Shown here: positions 19,996 to 31,709 of the stretch, in pieces | Numbering within the stretch: position 1 is the stretch's first letter | How the letters are laid out: each line of letters begins with the position of its first letter | From: Topomyia yanbarensis | Lineage: Eukaryota; Arthropoda; Insecta; Diptera; Culicidae | Reading direction: 5' to 3' | Assembly: GCF_030247195.1 (NCBI RefSeq) | Contig: NC_080671.1 | Span: 105,821,845 to 105,885,844, forward strand | DNA length: 64,000 nucleotides | Position numbers and translations under genes: made by a program | The notes under the pieces: model-generated | Database searches by the model: none | What the model was told of the DNA's origin: nothing | What the model saw: the letters and a program-made list of their open reading frames with translations, nothing else

Positions 19996-22663
19996 CAGGC
20001 TATACCTCCGGACGCTTTGTTGTCAATCAATCTTTATTTAGGAAATGCTAAACTGTCTAAATTGTACAGATCTCTTGCCATTTGTTTAGATAATCAGCCA
20101 TCTTAATTGCCCCATTGTGAATTGAAGTACAACAGTTTTCCCAAAAGGCAATGCTGTGCAGCAAATTCTCCCACACCTTCCATTACACAGCACAGCTTTA
20201 TGTATATCCATAAATATACTACCAAGCCTTAAACAGCAATCACAAAACAAACGAAATCATGCCTTGCTCGACCCCGACAATCATCATGCTCGCAACATCT
20301 CGACGTCAGAAGTGAGGCCAGGCAGGAGTCACAGCAGAGTGCATATAAATATCTCTGAGGTGTTTCGCAATTTGTGTAAATATTTGAAAATGATAAACAA
20401 ACAGTGGCTTGTGGAGAGAAGTAGCACGGCATCCAGAGCTTGCCAGACGAGATGCATTCATTTAGTGAAAGGATGATAATAGTCCTTTGTGACTTAGCTG
20501 GCTGGCAATTGAAAGTGCACTCCACCTCTTCCGGAACACTCCTATCTATATACTCGGCGGGCCGGTGCTAGCTAGCTCGGATTGGATGCGCTGCATTTTC
20601 TTCTGGTCGAATGTCCTGAATATGCAAAGGAAGCAGCCGTTGATGAGCGGGGATTTAATACGACGCTTTCGCCTTCTCGTGAGACTACAGCCAGTTGTGT
20701 TGAACGTTCGGATAACCGTTTTAGCAAATAAATAAGTAACTTCTGTTTCTATCAGCCAACTGGTAAGGTTAAATCTACGACTTCGGGATAAAGGGGGAAA
20801 CCGAGCATTCCCATGGCTTACGAGCTCAGTTGGTGTTACAGTGTCCAAAGGTACTTTCGGACTATTCTTGAAGACTTTTCCTGATGAATATGCCAACGAA
20901 CTAAAAACGAAATGACCTTACACTGCTGGTACGGATCTGAAAGCAATGTGTCCAAGTGCCCCAGTATCCCCTACACATCGCAGTGCATGTCGGAGAAACT
21001 GGTGCAACAAGAAACATGTAAATGTTTATTTATTACGATGAATGTGATTTTAATGTTATTCAGCTATCTCAGGCACCCAAAGGAAGAGGCAAGATCTGCT
21101 GTACTGTGCAATTTTCTATGCATCCGTTCCGGATACGGATGCAATTTCGCCTTTACTCCCCATTGCTTGCACATCTATGCTCCAGCGAATGCTGGATCAA
21201 GGTGGCATAGGGTTCAAAGTGCAAATATGCCATAGCGAATCGTGTTCCATTGTGCTACGATTGAAACGGAGCGTGTCGGCACAGTAATGGGTATGATTAT
21301 TTGAACATCCTGTAGTGCTCTTTAATTAGGCTCTAACACACTCGGTATCCAGGTAGCTTCTTCAAACTCGCAATGAATTTGCATCATTTTGGAGTTGGAA
21401 GATGATTTAGTTAGTTCTACAACATTATTTACTAAGTCGAAAGCTTTTTTATAGGTATAAATTTTCCTATAGTCCGACTATTAAATTATTAAATTAAAGT
21501 TCATCTTATATTTTTGATAATACACAATGAAATTTTGATCTTAAACCTATATTGAATTGAAGATATTAAGTGGGGGTAAGGGCTTTTGCTTGAAAAAAAA
21601 ACATTTTGTTTAGAAATTTGAGTAAAGCAAATTGAATTTTATACATTATAGTGCATCATTTCAAAAAAAAATCTGTTATTTTTCTATGCAAAAACATCGA
21701 CAAGTAACTCGGTGACGAAGCTTTTTGTAGAACGTCTCTGAAAAAAACACGATTTGCAGTGTTAACTGCCATTCAAAAACTACTTAACCGATTTCTTTCA
21801 AACTTTTCATACGCATACTATGTAAAAAATACCTACCCCTACGTTGAGTTTTCGAGAAAAACTTTGAATTTTATGACTTCGCTAAATGCCCATCGCTTTC
21901 TTGTGACAAATGATCGTATGCACCCGTTGTTTTATTGTTCTTAAGAGCCACTATTGTATATGTGTCTTCTTTGGTGTTGGCTGCTTTGTTGGTTGTACTG
22001 GTTTTTGATTTGCAGCCGTTACGTGATGTTGCTGCTGAATGAGTGTTTGTTACTTTCTGACCCTTAATTAATATTTTAGTAACTGCTTGCGATTTTATGT
22101 TGTAAATTTTAATCTGTTGTTTTCGGGGTTACTTTGATCAGCAAAATATGTGTATAGAAATAAGAAATAACGCTCCAAATGTTGTGTAAATTGCATACCT
22201 GCAAGCGATGTCATGGCACGATATTGTGACGTCTCGAGAGAGAACAAAATTGCCTAGAAGGATACAGCTTAATCTTGTCGAACTTTATCAGGAAAATAGT
22301 CGAAATCAAATAGTTAACGATAAAAATCTCGGATTTTTTAAATAAACACAACAATATTTACGGTTTCTAAAAAAGTGATCAGTTCAGTTGAAGTTGATTT
22401 CATTAACATACAAGGAATTGTTTGAAAAGATTGAAACGATGCATGAAAGTTGTATCATCTTCAATTTGAATTTGTGTTCCTAGAAGGTACATTAAATAAC
22501 GAAATAATCGTTGCTGGTAGATGCTGAACATGTTTAGAATATGGTTTGCATTTTGTTTCGATGATTTTAGTAGAGAGAATCATCTTATCGTACGTTACTG
22601 AAAAAAGTCTCAATCGATCCAACTTACCCCGGTGATCAAAGATACCCTGTTTTACGGTTGTGA
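19996..22663. other. 2.7 kb without a recognisable gene
   Basis: Short ORFs on both strands, none with a recognised domain. AT content rises after 21.3 kb. This could be intronic or intergenic. Confidence 0.45.
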
Positions 22664-22823
22664 ATTTTATTTATTTCGTTTATAGAAGTTTTCACCTTAA
22701 GGTCGCCTTCTCGGGTTGGAGAAATCTTTTAAGAAAAATATCCAACCCTATGTGCGGGCTTGTGACTTGAACCCTTGGTGAGCTGCGTACAAGGCAATCA
22801 GCAACTGCGCTATGCCCGCCCCC
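22664..22823 (-). mobile_element. tRNA-derived SINE
   Basis: Read on the minus strand from 22823, a tRNA-like head carries a pol III A box TAGCGCAGTTG (22802-22812) and a B box GGTTCAAGTCA (22763-22773), followed by a short unrelated body and a 3' tail of AAATAAATAAAA (22664-22680). This is the arrangement of a short SINE mobilised by LINE machinery. TSD not identified. Confidence 0.75.
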
Positions 22824-24406
22824 TTTGAGTATTTTTCCTAAACATAATCAGTATGATATGTTTGGGTAGACCGAGTAGACAGTAGAGAAAGAAGAAAAAA
22901 ACAGCCAAATAAATTACTGAATAAGATTATATTTATGTGATCTAATAGCAAATTATCCGGAAATTGAGTTTCGATGGAGTGTTGTACTAGTTGAAAATAT
23001 ATAGTGTTTTGTGGCAGCTGACAACGGGGTTGAGTGTCAATTCGACATCTTTCGTTGGTTGCTCCAGTGGCACAACGTTTTTAGCAGCAGCAGAGTGAAT
23101 TAATAAATGGTGTTTCGCGAAGTGTGACGGTGAAAAAGTTAATTGAACGCAAATTTGGCCAAACGTTTGTTCTAGCGGCTACGCCATCTGGAAAAAAAAT
23201 TATAGAGTGAAGTGTATGTGTATGTGTAGCAATCAGTTCACACACCCATCGTCCGTAATGATAAACTGTGGCTACAGTGAATCGATGATTGTGTCCTAGA
23301 AAAAAATAATGCTAACTCCACCTATTTGAAGATATAAATGACTACCGCCATCTACCTGTGCATGAAAGTTGCGACATGGAGGATCCGCGCGGTCAATAGA
23401 TGTACTACTGTAAAAGGACATAGAAATAGGCACATAGCAATAGATCGGTGAGCGCGTTCCTTACTATTACTACTAATGACTACTTTCTTTAACTGTGCTC
23501 AGAATTTTATTGATATCGGAGTGTTCTATTCAATTGAGGAACCTTCCTTAGAAATATTGTGTGTAATTATTAGCATTATAGAAGCATTTGTAAGCTTCGA
23601 TTAGTTATGCTTATTTAATAGTTAAATTTCTTTTATAGGTACCGTAAAAAACATCGCAAGACTTGGGAAATCCGCATAAGAATCCGCCTAACCTTCGAAA
23701 TTCGAAGAAAATATCCATTTAAAGTATGGAATGGGGTGATTTCGGGGGAGATGCCGCACATTTTTGGAAGTCGGTTCTGCATCGGGGTGAGCCATGCAGT
23801 GGTGGTGGAATCATTTTTATCTTTTGCGACAGGTGTCTTGAATGCACGGAAGTGGTTTTTGTTATGAAAGTGGAAATCAAGTTTCTACGAACACTTCGGA
23901 AATGAGGGTCAGTTCGGAAAGATGCCGCCTGTGTGGGTGGGACGTCACGCCGTGGTCCCGTGCTGATGAATGATGAACGGGCGTATTTTTAGCTATCGTT
24001 CATGTTTTCGTGATTTGGTGACTTCAGCTGGGTTTCATTTAGTTTGATTGCACCTTTAGGTCGGCTGGTGTCTTCGCTTGTCTTGGGGGGGGGCTCCCAT
24101 TTCTAGAAGCATTTCTTTGTCCAGCAGTGTTGAAGTGTTTTTTCCCAACATTGTGTGATGGTTGAGTTGGAGGTTCTTTGTTAAGGATATTATTTGTCTA
24201 TAAGTTTGTGTGAGCGGTGAATGTTTGTGTATTGGTGGGAGTTCCTTACAAGCCGTTTTTGACGTTTTCTCCGTACAATGAATTTGTATCACTTGATCGC
24301 TTGGGTTTGGTCGTGAGAGCTTTGATGGAAAGTAGTTAGTATTTTTGGGTCCGTTTCGACTACCCGTTTTTAAGGTCTTAGTGTTTTTATAACTAGCTGC
24401 CACTGT
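22824..24406. other. No gene recognised
   Basis: Contains a 115-codon minus-strand open frame at 24056-24403, rich in Ser, Thr, Lys, Asn and Pro, with no motif I recognise and no context supporting expression; probably chance. A decayed CCGCATAA-type unit lies near 23640-23700. Confidence 0.4.
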
Positions 24407-24410
24407 TTAA

Positions 24411-24633
24411 GGTTCAACTGAGAAAGCTTGGAAAAGCGGCCATCTTGGAAAACGAAAAAAGCAGTTTTTTCTCACACCGTTCAGAAAATCTTCATGAAAA
24501 TCAATCAGCAATACTCTACCAATGCCCCGAATACATTGATTAATTTTCATGAAGATTTTTCCAACGGTTTGAGAAAAAACTACTTTTTTCGTTTTCCAAG
24601 ATGGCCGCTTATTGAGGCGTTCTCAGTTGAACC
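24411..24633. mobile_element. TTAA-flanked fold-back MITE
   Basis: TIRs GGTTCAACTGAGAA...; the arms continue inward through GCGGCCATCTTGGAAAACGA and TTTTCATGAAGATTTT, around a central loop near 24520. TTAA lies at both edges (24407-24410 and 24634-24637), the target of piggyBac/Kolobok-type transposases. 223 bp, non-coding. Confidence 0.9.
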
Positions 24634-24639
24634 TTAATC

Positions 24640-27546
24640 CTTGTCGCAGTGAGTAGTGAAAAAGCTGTGAAATAAGTCTATATTGTCCATATGTACTTAT
24701 ATGTCTATACACATTGCAGTTGTATTGGTGCCAAATATAGCCTACTGCACTTTGAATTATTTTTGGCAGCGATGCGCGAGCACTAATGCGTTCGTAGTTG
24801 GATATTAAGGTGTTTGTCAGCTCATTTGCAACAAAAGGTGCGAGTTCGAGCCAGGGTAGTTTGGTTTTCTTTCATAATGGCAGGTTTTTACAGTGCAGGA
24901 TGTTTTGTTTTCCTCGTTTTTTGTTTTTGGAAAGGCTCATTGCGGGGTCAAGTTAACGGGACTATGTGTGTATAAGGGCCCTTACGTGAGGCGCTAGTAA
25001 TGTCATTGCTGAGCGGAAATCTCATTTAATGAACGTGTAAAGCGAGTTAGGACAGAATCCCCATACAATTCTAGTAATGTCATTACTTAGTAATGACACT
25101 TTTATTACATGTGCAAGAGTCCGTTATCACTTTTCCATAAGCGATCGTACGACATGCATGATTGATGTGATTTGGTTGGGGAAAGGGGTGGAACGTGTGT
25201 AAGTTCATATGGTATTGATGTAATGTGTGAACGATTACTCCCTCTAGAGACTCTAGAGCACTATTTCCACCTATCCAATCCGTTTCAGTTGCGTTTCAGT
25301 GCCGTGCGCGTGTACTGGTATTCTTTCATACACTTTGGGGACGACCGTTCGCACTTGTCCAGCACAACGCCGTGTCGGACATGTATGAGTTGTCGCATGT
25401 GGAGTGTATGGGAATTATATTGGTGCCCGTGCGTGGGGCTGAACCGTGGCTGAGTTGGATCGAAGAGGTGTGTATAATTCATTAACTATTTGACTTATGA
25501 CGCTGGTCGGTACCTAAGACGTCGGAATGTATGTCTGATTCTAGAATGATGTGGTTCTTCATTGGCTTGACACTTATTGCCCACATGTATGCATGTTTGG
25601 GTGATCGGTTGTTGTATGTTGATGTGGGATAGATGGGTTTAAGCTTTTAGGGTTGAATATATAATAGGTTTTAACACAGTTCTTTTAGATATGTGAGTGA
25701 CGTGTGACACCAGGCCGCAGATTCAACAATTAATTTGTTGGGTTCCTTCTTCCATATAAGAGACAACAAAGACGGTAGTTTCGTTTTCCTCTTTCGTCTA
25801 CTCCTTTATATCAAATTAGTGTTTTATTTGCCATTCAGACTTAGTTCATATACCACCGTTTAGCATAACATATTGATTGAATACGAGTCGAGATTTGATC
25901 CAATCGTTCGTGGAGAAAGAAAACAATACATAGTAGTCGTTTCTTTGCATATAATAATACTAAAGTATATAAATGATAAATATTACTTATATAACGAAAT
26001 CTCAAATTATATAATTATTAGCATATCTATTCCGAAAAATTCCGCGAGACAGTAAAGAATTTTCGTTATATTGTATTGTTCTAGGCATGCCAAGTTAAAC
26101 CGGAAAACACAAGGCATCAACGTTTACTTGCCGTCTGATTCAATTAAACATAAGTAACACTCCCGACAACCGGTTGTCCGGGGTGGAAGTTAAATCTTAC
26201 AAGCTCTTACAATGTCCGAATTAATTCAATAAACGATAAATCTATTACAAATTCTCGGCGGCCGGCTGCCCAGAGCAATAACACATGATAACACGTCTGA
26301 GAGTTGCATAGAACGTATCACTTATCAAGGTGAATACAGATCTGTGTAATTCTTTACCCCATCCCACTAACAAAAGCTCCTTCCCGTGGCAAACGTGGAG
26401 ATGCAGAGGTATACACGGTCTTCAAAACAACGTTTGTCACACTAACATTCCTTTCCTTCCCAGATGACTGTAAGGACGTGGCCGGTGCCGTTATTGACAT
26501 TTAAAAGTGTAGAACCCTCGAAACGTGCACATTGAGAATGGGTAGCTACGCCCAGGCTCCATTCGTTGATTCTCTGTGCAATTTCGCTTGTTCTGGTCAA
26601 TCATGGAGTAGCAACTACGAATTGTACAGTCGTCATGCTCATGCTCATGCTCAACATAATCAGTATGCTATGTTTGATAAAGTTGAATTGCAGAGTGCGA
26701 ACATCTGCCAAATTAAGCGTCATACTCACTTTTAGTAACTTTTTCACTTCCCGAATAAAATAGCGGGGCAGTTATTTGCTCACGATCGACATTCATCGCA
26801 TCTTAGTAGCAATGCACAGTGGTCCAGAATGCAAATTTAGCAGGAATTTTGAGATTTTACTAAAACTAAACAACTTAGCCTTATTAAGTCTTTGGAGAAG
26901 TTTTCGTAGTTTATGAGCCACCTCTTTTTGTTAAAACAACAGTTAGGTTGGTTCTAATTTTACCAAGATCTAAAAATTAACTTTTTAATCATTCTAGCTA
27001 GAGCCAAACTGCCTTCAGCGAAGTTGTAGAGCGACAAATTTTGGAAAAGTTCGCTGAAGACAAGTAAGCTCTATCTGTCATACTTTTTATTCTACAACAA
27101 ATTTAAAGTCGGAGCTTAGGGTGTTTCTTCGAAATACAGTTTTATTCCAATAACTTTTGCTGTATACATTTAAAACTGAAGTAATCTGCAGACAACTTTA
27201 AGATCGTTTCAAGGCGAACAATTTGTTTTATGGCATCATATATCTAGCTATTTCCGTTGAAAAGTTATAAGCACTTTTTTGCCAAAAATGGGGTTGTTTG
27301 GAATAACAATATCACTCATTTGGGGCAAATAAAAGATAATTCTTTTTGAACTATAAATAAGGTCATGATTAGAGTTAAAATCGAGCAAAAATGACGAATA
27401 CGATATTTTTTAAAATTTTATAAAAATTGATTTAAAAAAAATCTATTTTTGAAATATTAAGCGCTTATATCTCTTTGAACAATAAAAGCATTAACCGTTC
27501 CTGAGGCACTAAGCTGCAATAAACATCAAAACATTTTCTGGATGTG
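24640..27546. other. 2.9 kb without a recognisable gene
   Basis: AT-rich. Contains the inverted dispersed repeat at 26510-26655 and, at about 26950-27170, a segment whose diverged copy lies near 29090-29300. The 93-codon plus frame at 25172-25453 is not recognised. Confidence 0.45.
26510..26655 (-). repeat. Dispersed repeat, copy 2
   Basis: Reverse-orientation copy of 1378-1520, ending in three CATGCT-type units. Confidence 0.6.
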
Positions 27547-27548
27547 TA

Positions 27549-28035
27549 GGGTGGATGTACCAATAGTCGCATGCTTAAGGAAAACTTTTGATAAAAAATC
27601 GATTAATAGACCTATGGGCAATGTAATTACATTAAACGAAAGCTTTCAGTCCCTACTTCATAGAAAAAATATAAAGATGGCTTAGTAACCAATTTATGTA
27701 TTCAAAACCGCTTGTACCACTATAGGAACACATGTACCAATAGTGGTGCAATCGCTAATTTCGGTTCCTATTGTTGCTAATCCCATTGCTTTCTTATGGG
27801 ACTTGCAACTATAGGTACACTACATCAACTATAGGTGCAAGGGAGCTCAAAATTCTAAGAAAATAATTTTTTTCAATAGTTATTTGAGCAAATTTCAAGG
27901 ATAACAGTTTTATTGTCGCATAATTTTAGTGCGATGAATCGATAAAAAAATATTTGTTGATGGTTGGTATCTTAGTTAGGCGTATAACCCACTACTGCAA
28001 CTATTGGTACACCTCAACTATAGGAGCACCCACCC
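27549..28035. mobile_element. TA-flanked MITE
   Basis: TIRs GGGTGGATGTACCAATAG on the left and GGGTGGGTGCTCCTATAG as the reverse complement of the right, with TA outside both (27547-27548 and 28036-28037). The interior repeats an AACTATAGGTNCA motif several times. Consistent with a non-autonomous Tc1/mariner-type element. Confidence 0.85.
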
Positions 28036-28037
28036 TA

Positions 28038-28830
28038 CTCCATGCGCAGATATAATGAGCGATGCTAGGTAGTTCAGAGCGTTTCGCGATAAAAGACAGG
28101 CTATATCCGATGCTGATTCTTTTCTCCCCATCCGTGCTCCTTCTGTAGCTGTTCACACAGAATCGCAAACAGATGAAAACATTTTAAACGATCATAACGA
28201 GTCAAGCAAACTGAAACAACAGATTGTGACCATTCAAGAGTCTATCGCCGAGATTTCCCGAGTCCGTCTCGGTAGTACATCGGAAGTAGAAAATTCTCCA
28301 GATCTGTCATCAACAAGAATACTTCAAGGCAACGGTACCGTATCGAGATTTGCGCGCTCTTCGATGAGAAGAAATTCTGCCTCATCACTCTGCTGGCTGT
28401 TCTTCACAAGAATAAAAAACACCGTGAGCGAGAATGAAATCGCCTCTATGGTAGCGGAGTCATTAGGCAGTGATGCTGTCAACGTGAAAAAGTTGGTACC
28501 CGAATGGAAGGATGCAGCATCAATGCCGTTCATCTCTTTCAAAGTTGGAGTCGACATGAAACTAAAACGTAGAGCTTTGTCTCCAACTACTTGGCCTCGC
28601 GGAATTTGTTTTCGGGAATTCCATGAGCACTTCAGCGTTTGGGAACCTTAATGATTTGTTAGCATTGTTATTTTTCGAATATTCAACTTGGTTAATGTTG
28701 TCAGTGTTGAATTAAGCGTGTGTTTTGTTTATAATTGTATAATATGTATGTATTGTTATTGTAACAATTTTAAGTTAAGGAATAGTCTGTGTGGTGCCCG
28801 CACCAAAGATGGAATAAATAAATAAAGAAA
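28038..28830 (+). mobile_element. ORF1-only LINE copy (half-LINE)
   Basis: Begins at the edge of the preceding MITE, contains an ORF1-type reading frame, and ends with a 180-base 3' UTR closing in GGAATAAATAAATAAAG. No endonuclease or reverse transcriptase lies between the ORF1 stop and the tail, so it resembles the ORF1-only layout known as HAL1 in mammals. The 5' end is truncated. Confidence 0.6.
28069..28651 (+). CDS. CR1-type ORF1 protein, 5'-truncated
   Basis: Open for about 194 codons after an in-frame TAG, with no ATG; the first alternative start codon is GTG at 28226. It contains a short KLKQQI..IQESI helix that could be a coiled coil, then WLFFTRIKN (about 28400), SENEIASMVAESLG, FISFKVG and a WPRGICFREF end (about 28592-28622). 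The last four blocks align with the ORF1 C-terminus of the CR1-like LINE at 5596-6146. It has no PHD finger because the 5' part is missing. The frame is open to its natural stop, but without a start it is likely not translated. Confidence 0.7.
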
Positions 28831-28849
28831 TATTCATACAATAAAAGCT

Positions 28850-29411
28850 AGAGTTTTGATGAATTTGAAGAAAACGTTCGTCTTCAAAAACTCTGAAAAA
28901 CATCTGAAGGATAGGTTGGAAAAAATGAAAACTGAAAAAGTTATATTAAAAGTTTGGTTTTTCATGAATTGACTCTTTGTAATATGTTTAAATTACCTTC
29001 ACTGTGAACAATATAAAAAATGTAGTCTCGTTTTCATGCTAAAATATTGCACTTTACAATACTTTTTTATTGTTTCAAATAGTGGGTAGGGTAATTCTAA
29101 TTTTTTTAAAATCAGAAAATAACTTTTTAATGGTTCGAGATAGAGTTTCGCTGTCTTCCATAAAATTGAAGAAAATGAAATTTTAAAAAACTGTCAAAGA
29201 CACTGAATCTCTATGTCGTGTACTTTTCATTTTACAAGAAATTTACCGAAAAAAATTTAGGGTGTTTCTTAAAAAATGGTTTTTTTTGTATAACTTTTGC
29301 AGTTAATAATCAAATAATTCAGCGTCACAAAATTACCCTAATGTGAAGTTTTCATCAAATTCGGACCACTTTTGAGGTTTTGTCCGACTTATGTATGGAA
29401 GGTGCGACTTA
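28850..29411. other. No gene; diverged repeat of 26.95-27.17 kb
   Basis: Shares AACTTTTTAAT, a GTTTCGCTGTCTTC-like block, AGGGTGTTTCTT and ATAACTTTTGC, in the same order, with 26950-27170. Probably an old repeat family, non-coding. Confidence 0.5.
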
Positions 29412-29420
29412 GTGGGTGTC

Positions 29421-29540
29421 CGGCCATTAGGCCGAAGGCCGAAGGTCATTCGGCCGAAGGGCATTAGGCCGAATGGACATTAGGCCGAATGGTCATTAGG
29501 CCGAATGGTCATTAGGCCGAATGGTCATTAGGCCGAATGC
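29421..29540 (+). repeat. 16-bp tandem array GGTCATTAGGCCGAAT, left
   Basis: About seven units, the first diverged. It is mirrored in reverse orientation at 40031-40253, and the first 60 or so bases (GGCCATTAGGCCGAAGGCC, then GAAGGTCATTCGGCCGAAGG) correspond closely to the outer end of that array. The two could be TIRs of one large element. Confidence 0.9.
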
Positions 29541-30008
29541 TTAATGGAGGAGGGAAAGGGATCCGAAAAAAGGGATCCGAAGCTTATCCCATACAGCTTC
29601 TCGGTATGAGCTAAATTTTCGTATCTCGATGGAACGAATCTCGTATTGTTTTTATTGTCTGGATATCATAAATATTTTGACATTAAAAATGTCTTACTCC
29701 ACTATCTGGGGCTGGGTGTCATTTTAAAATCTAAACTATCTCCCATGTAACGAAACTATGTAAGGTTTGCACGCTTATAACTCCGATATTACTAGATGAA
29801 TTTCAATCATTCATACACCAACCGATTCAGAAACACCTAACTTAAATATTGGTAATAATTTAATATCTCCCCAATAAAAGTAGACTTTTGGAAATTGGTA
29901 AAATTAAAAAGTTCACGAAAAACGGGAAAATTACCATTCGTGAGGCAGATTTCTCAGACACAGCCGTCAAGAGAGGGCAGCTTAGTTGCTCAATGAAACA
30001 CGAAAAGT

Positions 30009-30044
30009 CATAAATAGAAGCAACGCATGTCCGTTTAAATCAGT
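30009..30044 (+). promoter_or_regulatory. TATA plus TCAGT initiator, first of a tandem pair
   Basis: CATAAATAG (30009-30017) with AATCAGTTG 31 bases downstream (initiator A at 30042). The spacing is that of arthropod TATA/Inr core promoters. Duplicated at about 35202-35237. Confidence 0.5.
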
Positions 30045-30167
30045 TGTTGCTCTTATCCCATATGAGTAACATCGTCTCCGGGCGATGCAATAAGCGCTAT
30101 CGATTTTCGGTAACGTTGGCATTTGCACACACTCGCACCTAAGGGACTAAACCATATACGGTTAGTT

Positions 30168-30205
30168 TATAAATAGAGGTGACGCGTACCCGTTTGAATC
30201 AGTTT
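30168..30205 (+). promoter_or_regulatory. TATA plus TCAGT initiator, second of a tandem pair
   Basis: TATAAATA (30168-30175) and ATCAGTTTT with initiator A at 30201, 33 bases apart. The flanks match the first promoter over about 130 bp, so the unit was tandemly duplicated. A short ATG frame at 30233 soon ends in TAG. Second copies lie at 35361-35396. Confidence 0.55.
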
Positions 30206-30411
30206 TTGTTCTTATGTCGAACGGGTAAGATCATGGCTGCAGCGTCTGGGCACTACAATAAGCGGTAGACGCTATGCATTTTCGGCAGCGGTGGCCGTGT
30301 GCGGATTTTTCGGGTACCAACACGGTGTCACAGAATGATTTGCAAAGTGGATGGGTGGGGTGGTTTGGATTTAATTCAATACGGTGTGTGCTGCTTAAGA
30401 GTGTTGCGTTT

Positions 30412-30717
30412 GAAAAAAAGATGGGTGGGTAATGTCTGCGACATAACCGGAGAGATGTAGAATACATAAGGAACACGTTCTTCAAATATGTTGATACTCA
30501 TTGGAATTTTCGGACAAAAGGTGATTTGAGCGAGGAATATTTCAAATTATTCTTTACAAAAAGAATGGTGGTCCTGAAAAGGACCAGTTTTGTTGGCGTT
30601 GTTGGCCTTGGTGAGGGAGATGGCTAACGATGAAATTAATTGTTAGCATGAGGAAGTCGCGTAGTACTGGCCAATGGAAGAACAGATAATAATTGATTCC
30701 TGAAAATCAATTTTTAA
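30412..30717 (-). repeat. Block Q, copy 1, with a histone-type 3' end on the minus strand
   Basis: A 306-bp block repeated at 31710-32016. On the minus strand a perfect histone stem-loop is followed by about 115 bases and then the GATGGGTGGGTAATGTCTG motif (read on plus). The sequence upstream of the stem-loop was not assignable to a histone. Confidence 0.8.
30570..30585 (-). terminator. Histone-mRNA-type 3' stem-loop
   Basis: Minus strand GGTCCTTTTCAGGACC, a full match to the replication-dependent histone consensus GGYYYTTNTNARRRCC, followed by ACCA and A/G-rich DNA. In active genes this element replaces poly(A) and binds SLBP. Confidence 0.8.
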
Positions 30718-31213
30718 TGTAGAATACATTTAAGCTTTCAATATAGGGGTCCCGTTTCAAAATATCGGCTGCGGCGCCGCGTCAGATTTTGAACGTTAAT
30801 AACTTTTATCATACTTAACAGAATGATTTGATTTTTAGGCCAATTTGTTGCAAATATGTTCCTCTATGCTGTATTAAAATTTGAAGTATGTATAACATGC
30901 ACTAATAACAAAAAATTGTGTTTTGAAAAATCTTTCGAAAACGACTCGGAAAAGTGAAAATTTTCAGCCCATCCCGCACAGAGCCGTCAAAATGGTGGAC
31001 CAACCGAACAATAAAATAATGAAAAGTTTATATATAGGTCCACTACATGTTTGTTCCTATGGTTATTCGCATTGGGTTGCTTGACGAGAGCAGTTGGTGG
31101 GGGAAAGACGGCATATTCCTTTGGTTAGGCCATTAGAAGCCGGACGGAAAGGAAAGGCTCATGCACGGCACGAGAACGAGCGAGAAAGCGATAGTAGTGC
31201 ATATTAGCGCGAT

Positions 31214-31250
31214 TATATAAATATCTGTCGGTCGGTTTTTCTCATCATTC
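31214..31250 (+). promoter_or_regulatory. TATA plus TCATTC initiator of histone H3-like copy P1
   Basis: TATATAAAT (31214-31222) and TCATTC (31245-31250, A at 31247) 33 bases apart, directly upstream of the H3-derived frame. The mirrored promoter serves copy P4. Confidence 0.55.
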
Positions 31251-31264
31251 GTATTCGTTCAAGC

Positions 31265-31593
31265 ACTAGCAAGCAGCCAGTCCACCGAAGGAAAGCAGTT
31301 GGCAATGACGACGGTGGAAAAAGTGCCCCAGCTACTGGTGACTCATCGCAACCCGATCAGGAACTGTCGACCTGCTAGAATTTCGCCCCAACTAAAGGGC
31401 AACAGAGTAGGCTATCGTTCCAGCGTCTGGGTCGTGAGATTGTGCAGGACTGCAAAATCGAGCCACGCTTACAAAGCTCAGTCGTAATGATGCCCCGAGA
31501 AGCCAACGATGCCTACTTGGTCGGTTTGTTCGAGGATGCAAAATAGTGCTTTGTGGCTCACCGTGTCCGCGGGGAGTGCGTCTGAATTATGCT
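31265..31593 (+). pseudogene. Histone H3-derived pseudogene P1
   Basis: Core histone H3 packages DNA in nucleosomes. This copy starts in the N-terminal tail (SKQ..., start codon lost), contains GGKSAPATG (canonical ARKSAPATGG), then, after a stop (TAG at about 31376) and a frameshift, an [13 protein letters not shown] block, LQSSVVM and [15 protein letters not shown]. After a further stop and deletion it ends RVRGECV-stop (canonical RIRGERA). Its own stem-loop follows at 31614-31629 and a TATA promoter precedes it. It cannot encode a histone. It lies in the left arm of the large inverted repeat. Confidence 0.85.
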
Positions 31594-31613
31594 CCCGCAA
31601 TAAAACAATAAAC

Positions 31614-31629
31614 GGTTCTTTACAGGACC
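31614..31629 (+). terminator. Histone-type 3' stem-loop of P1
   Basis: GGTTCTTTACAGGACC; 15 of 16 positions fit GGYYYTTNTNARRRCC (loop T changed to A). 21 bases after the H3-like stop. Confidence 0.8.
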
Positions 31630-31709
31630 AATTAATTGTGTTGTAATAAGAGTTAAACTGAAATTTACATTTTATGGTGTATAACAAATAATTTTCAGAA
31701 AGCTATATA

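Larger units (their letters stand above)
29675..30412 (+). repeat. Direct repeat A (copy 1)
   Basis: A 738-bp segment repeated at 34868-36129; the second copy holds a 519-bp insertion. Contains two tandem TATA plus TCAGT core promoters and the region just downstream of them. Confidence 0.9.
30713..31709 (+). repeat. Large inverted repeat, left arm
   Basis: About 1 kb, nearly identical in reverse complement to 33735-34617. Contains a GGCTGCGGCGCCGCGTC segment, a histone H3-like promoter, pseudogene and stem-loop. The arms are separated by 2.0 kb. Confidence 0.9.

Noticed and set aside
24056..24403. 115-codon minus-strand ORF as a host gene
   Set aside because: Low-complexity Ser/Thr/Lys/Asn-rich, no motif and no flanking exon signals I could support.
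29421..29540. CRISPR-like array
   Set aside because: Contiguous 16-bp tandem units without unique spacers, in a eukaryotic transposon context.
30231..30485. 84-codon minus ORF (repeated at 35424) as a conserved protein
   Set aside because: Kept in both copies only because repeat A is a recent duplication; it runs antisense to the TATA/TCAGT promoter unit.
31299..31487. 62-codon plus ORF in the H3 region as a separate gene
   Set aside because: It is an out-of-frame reading across H3 pseudogene P1; the H3-like signal lies in the other frames.
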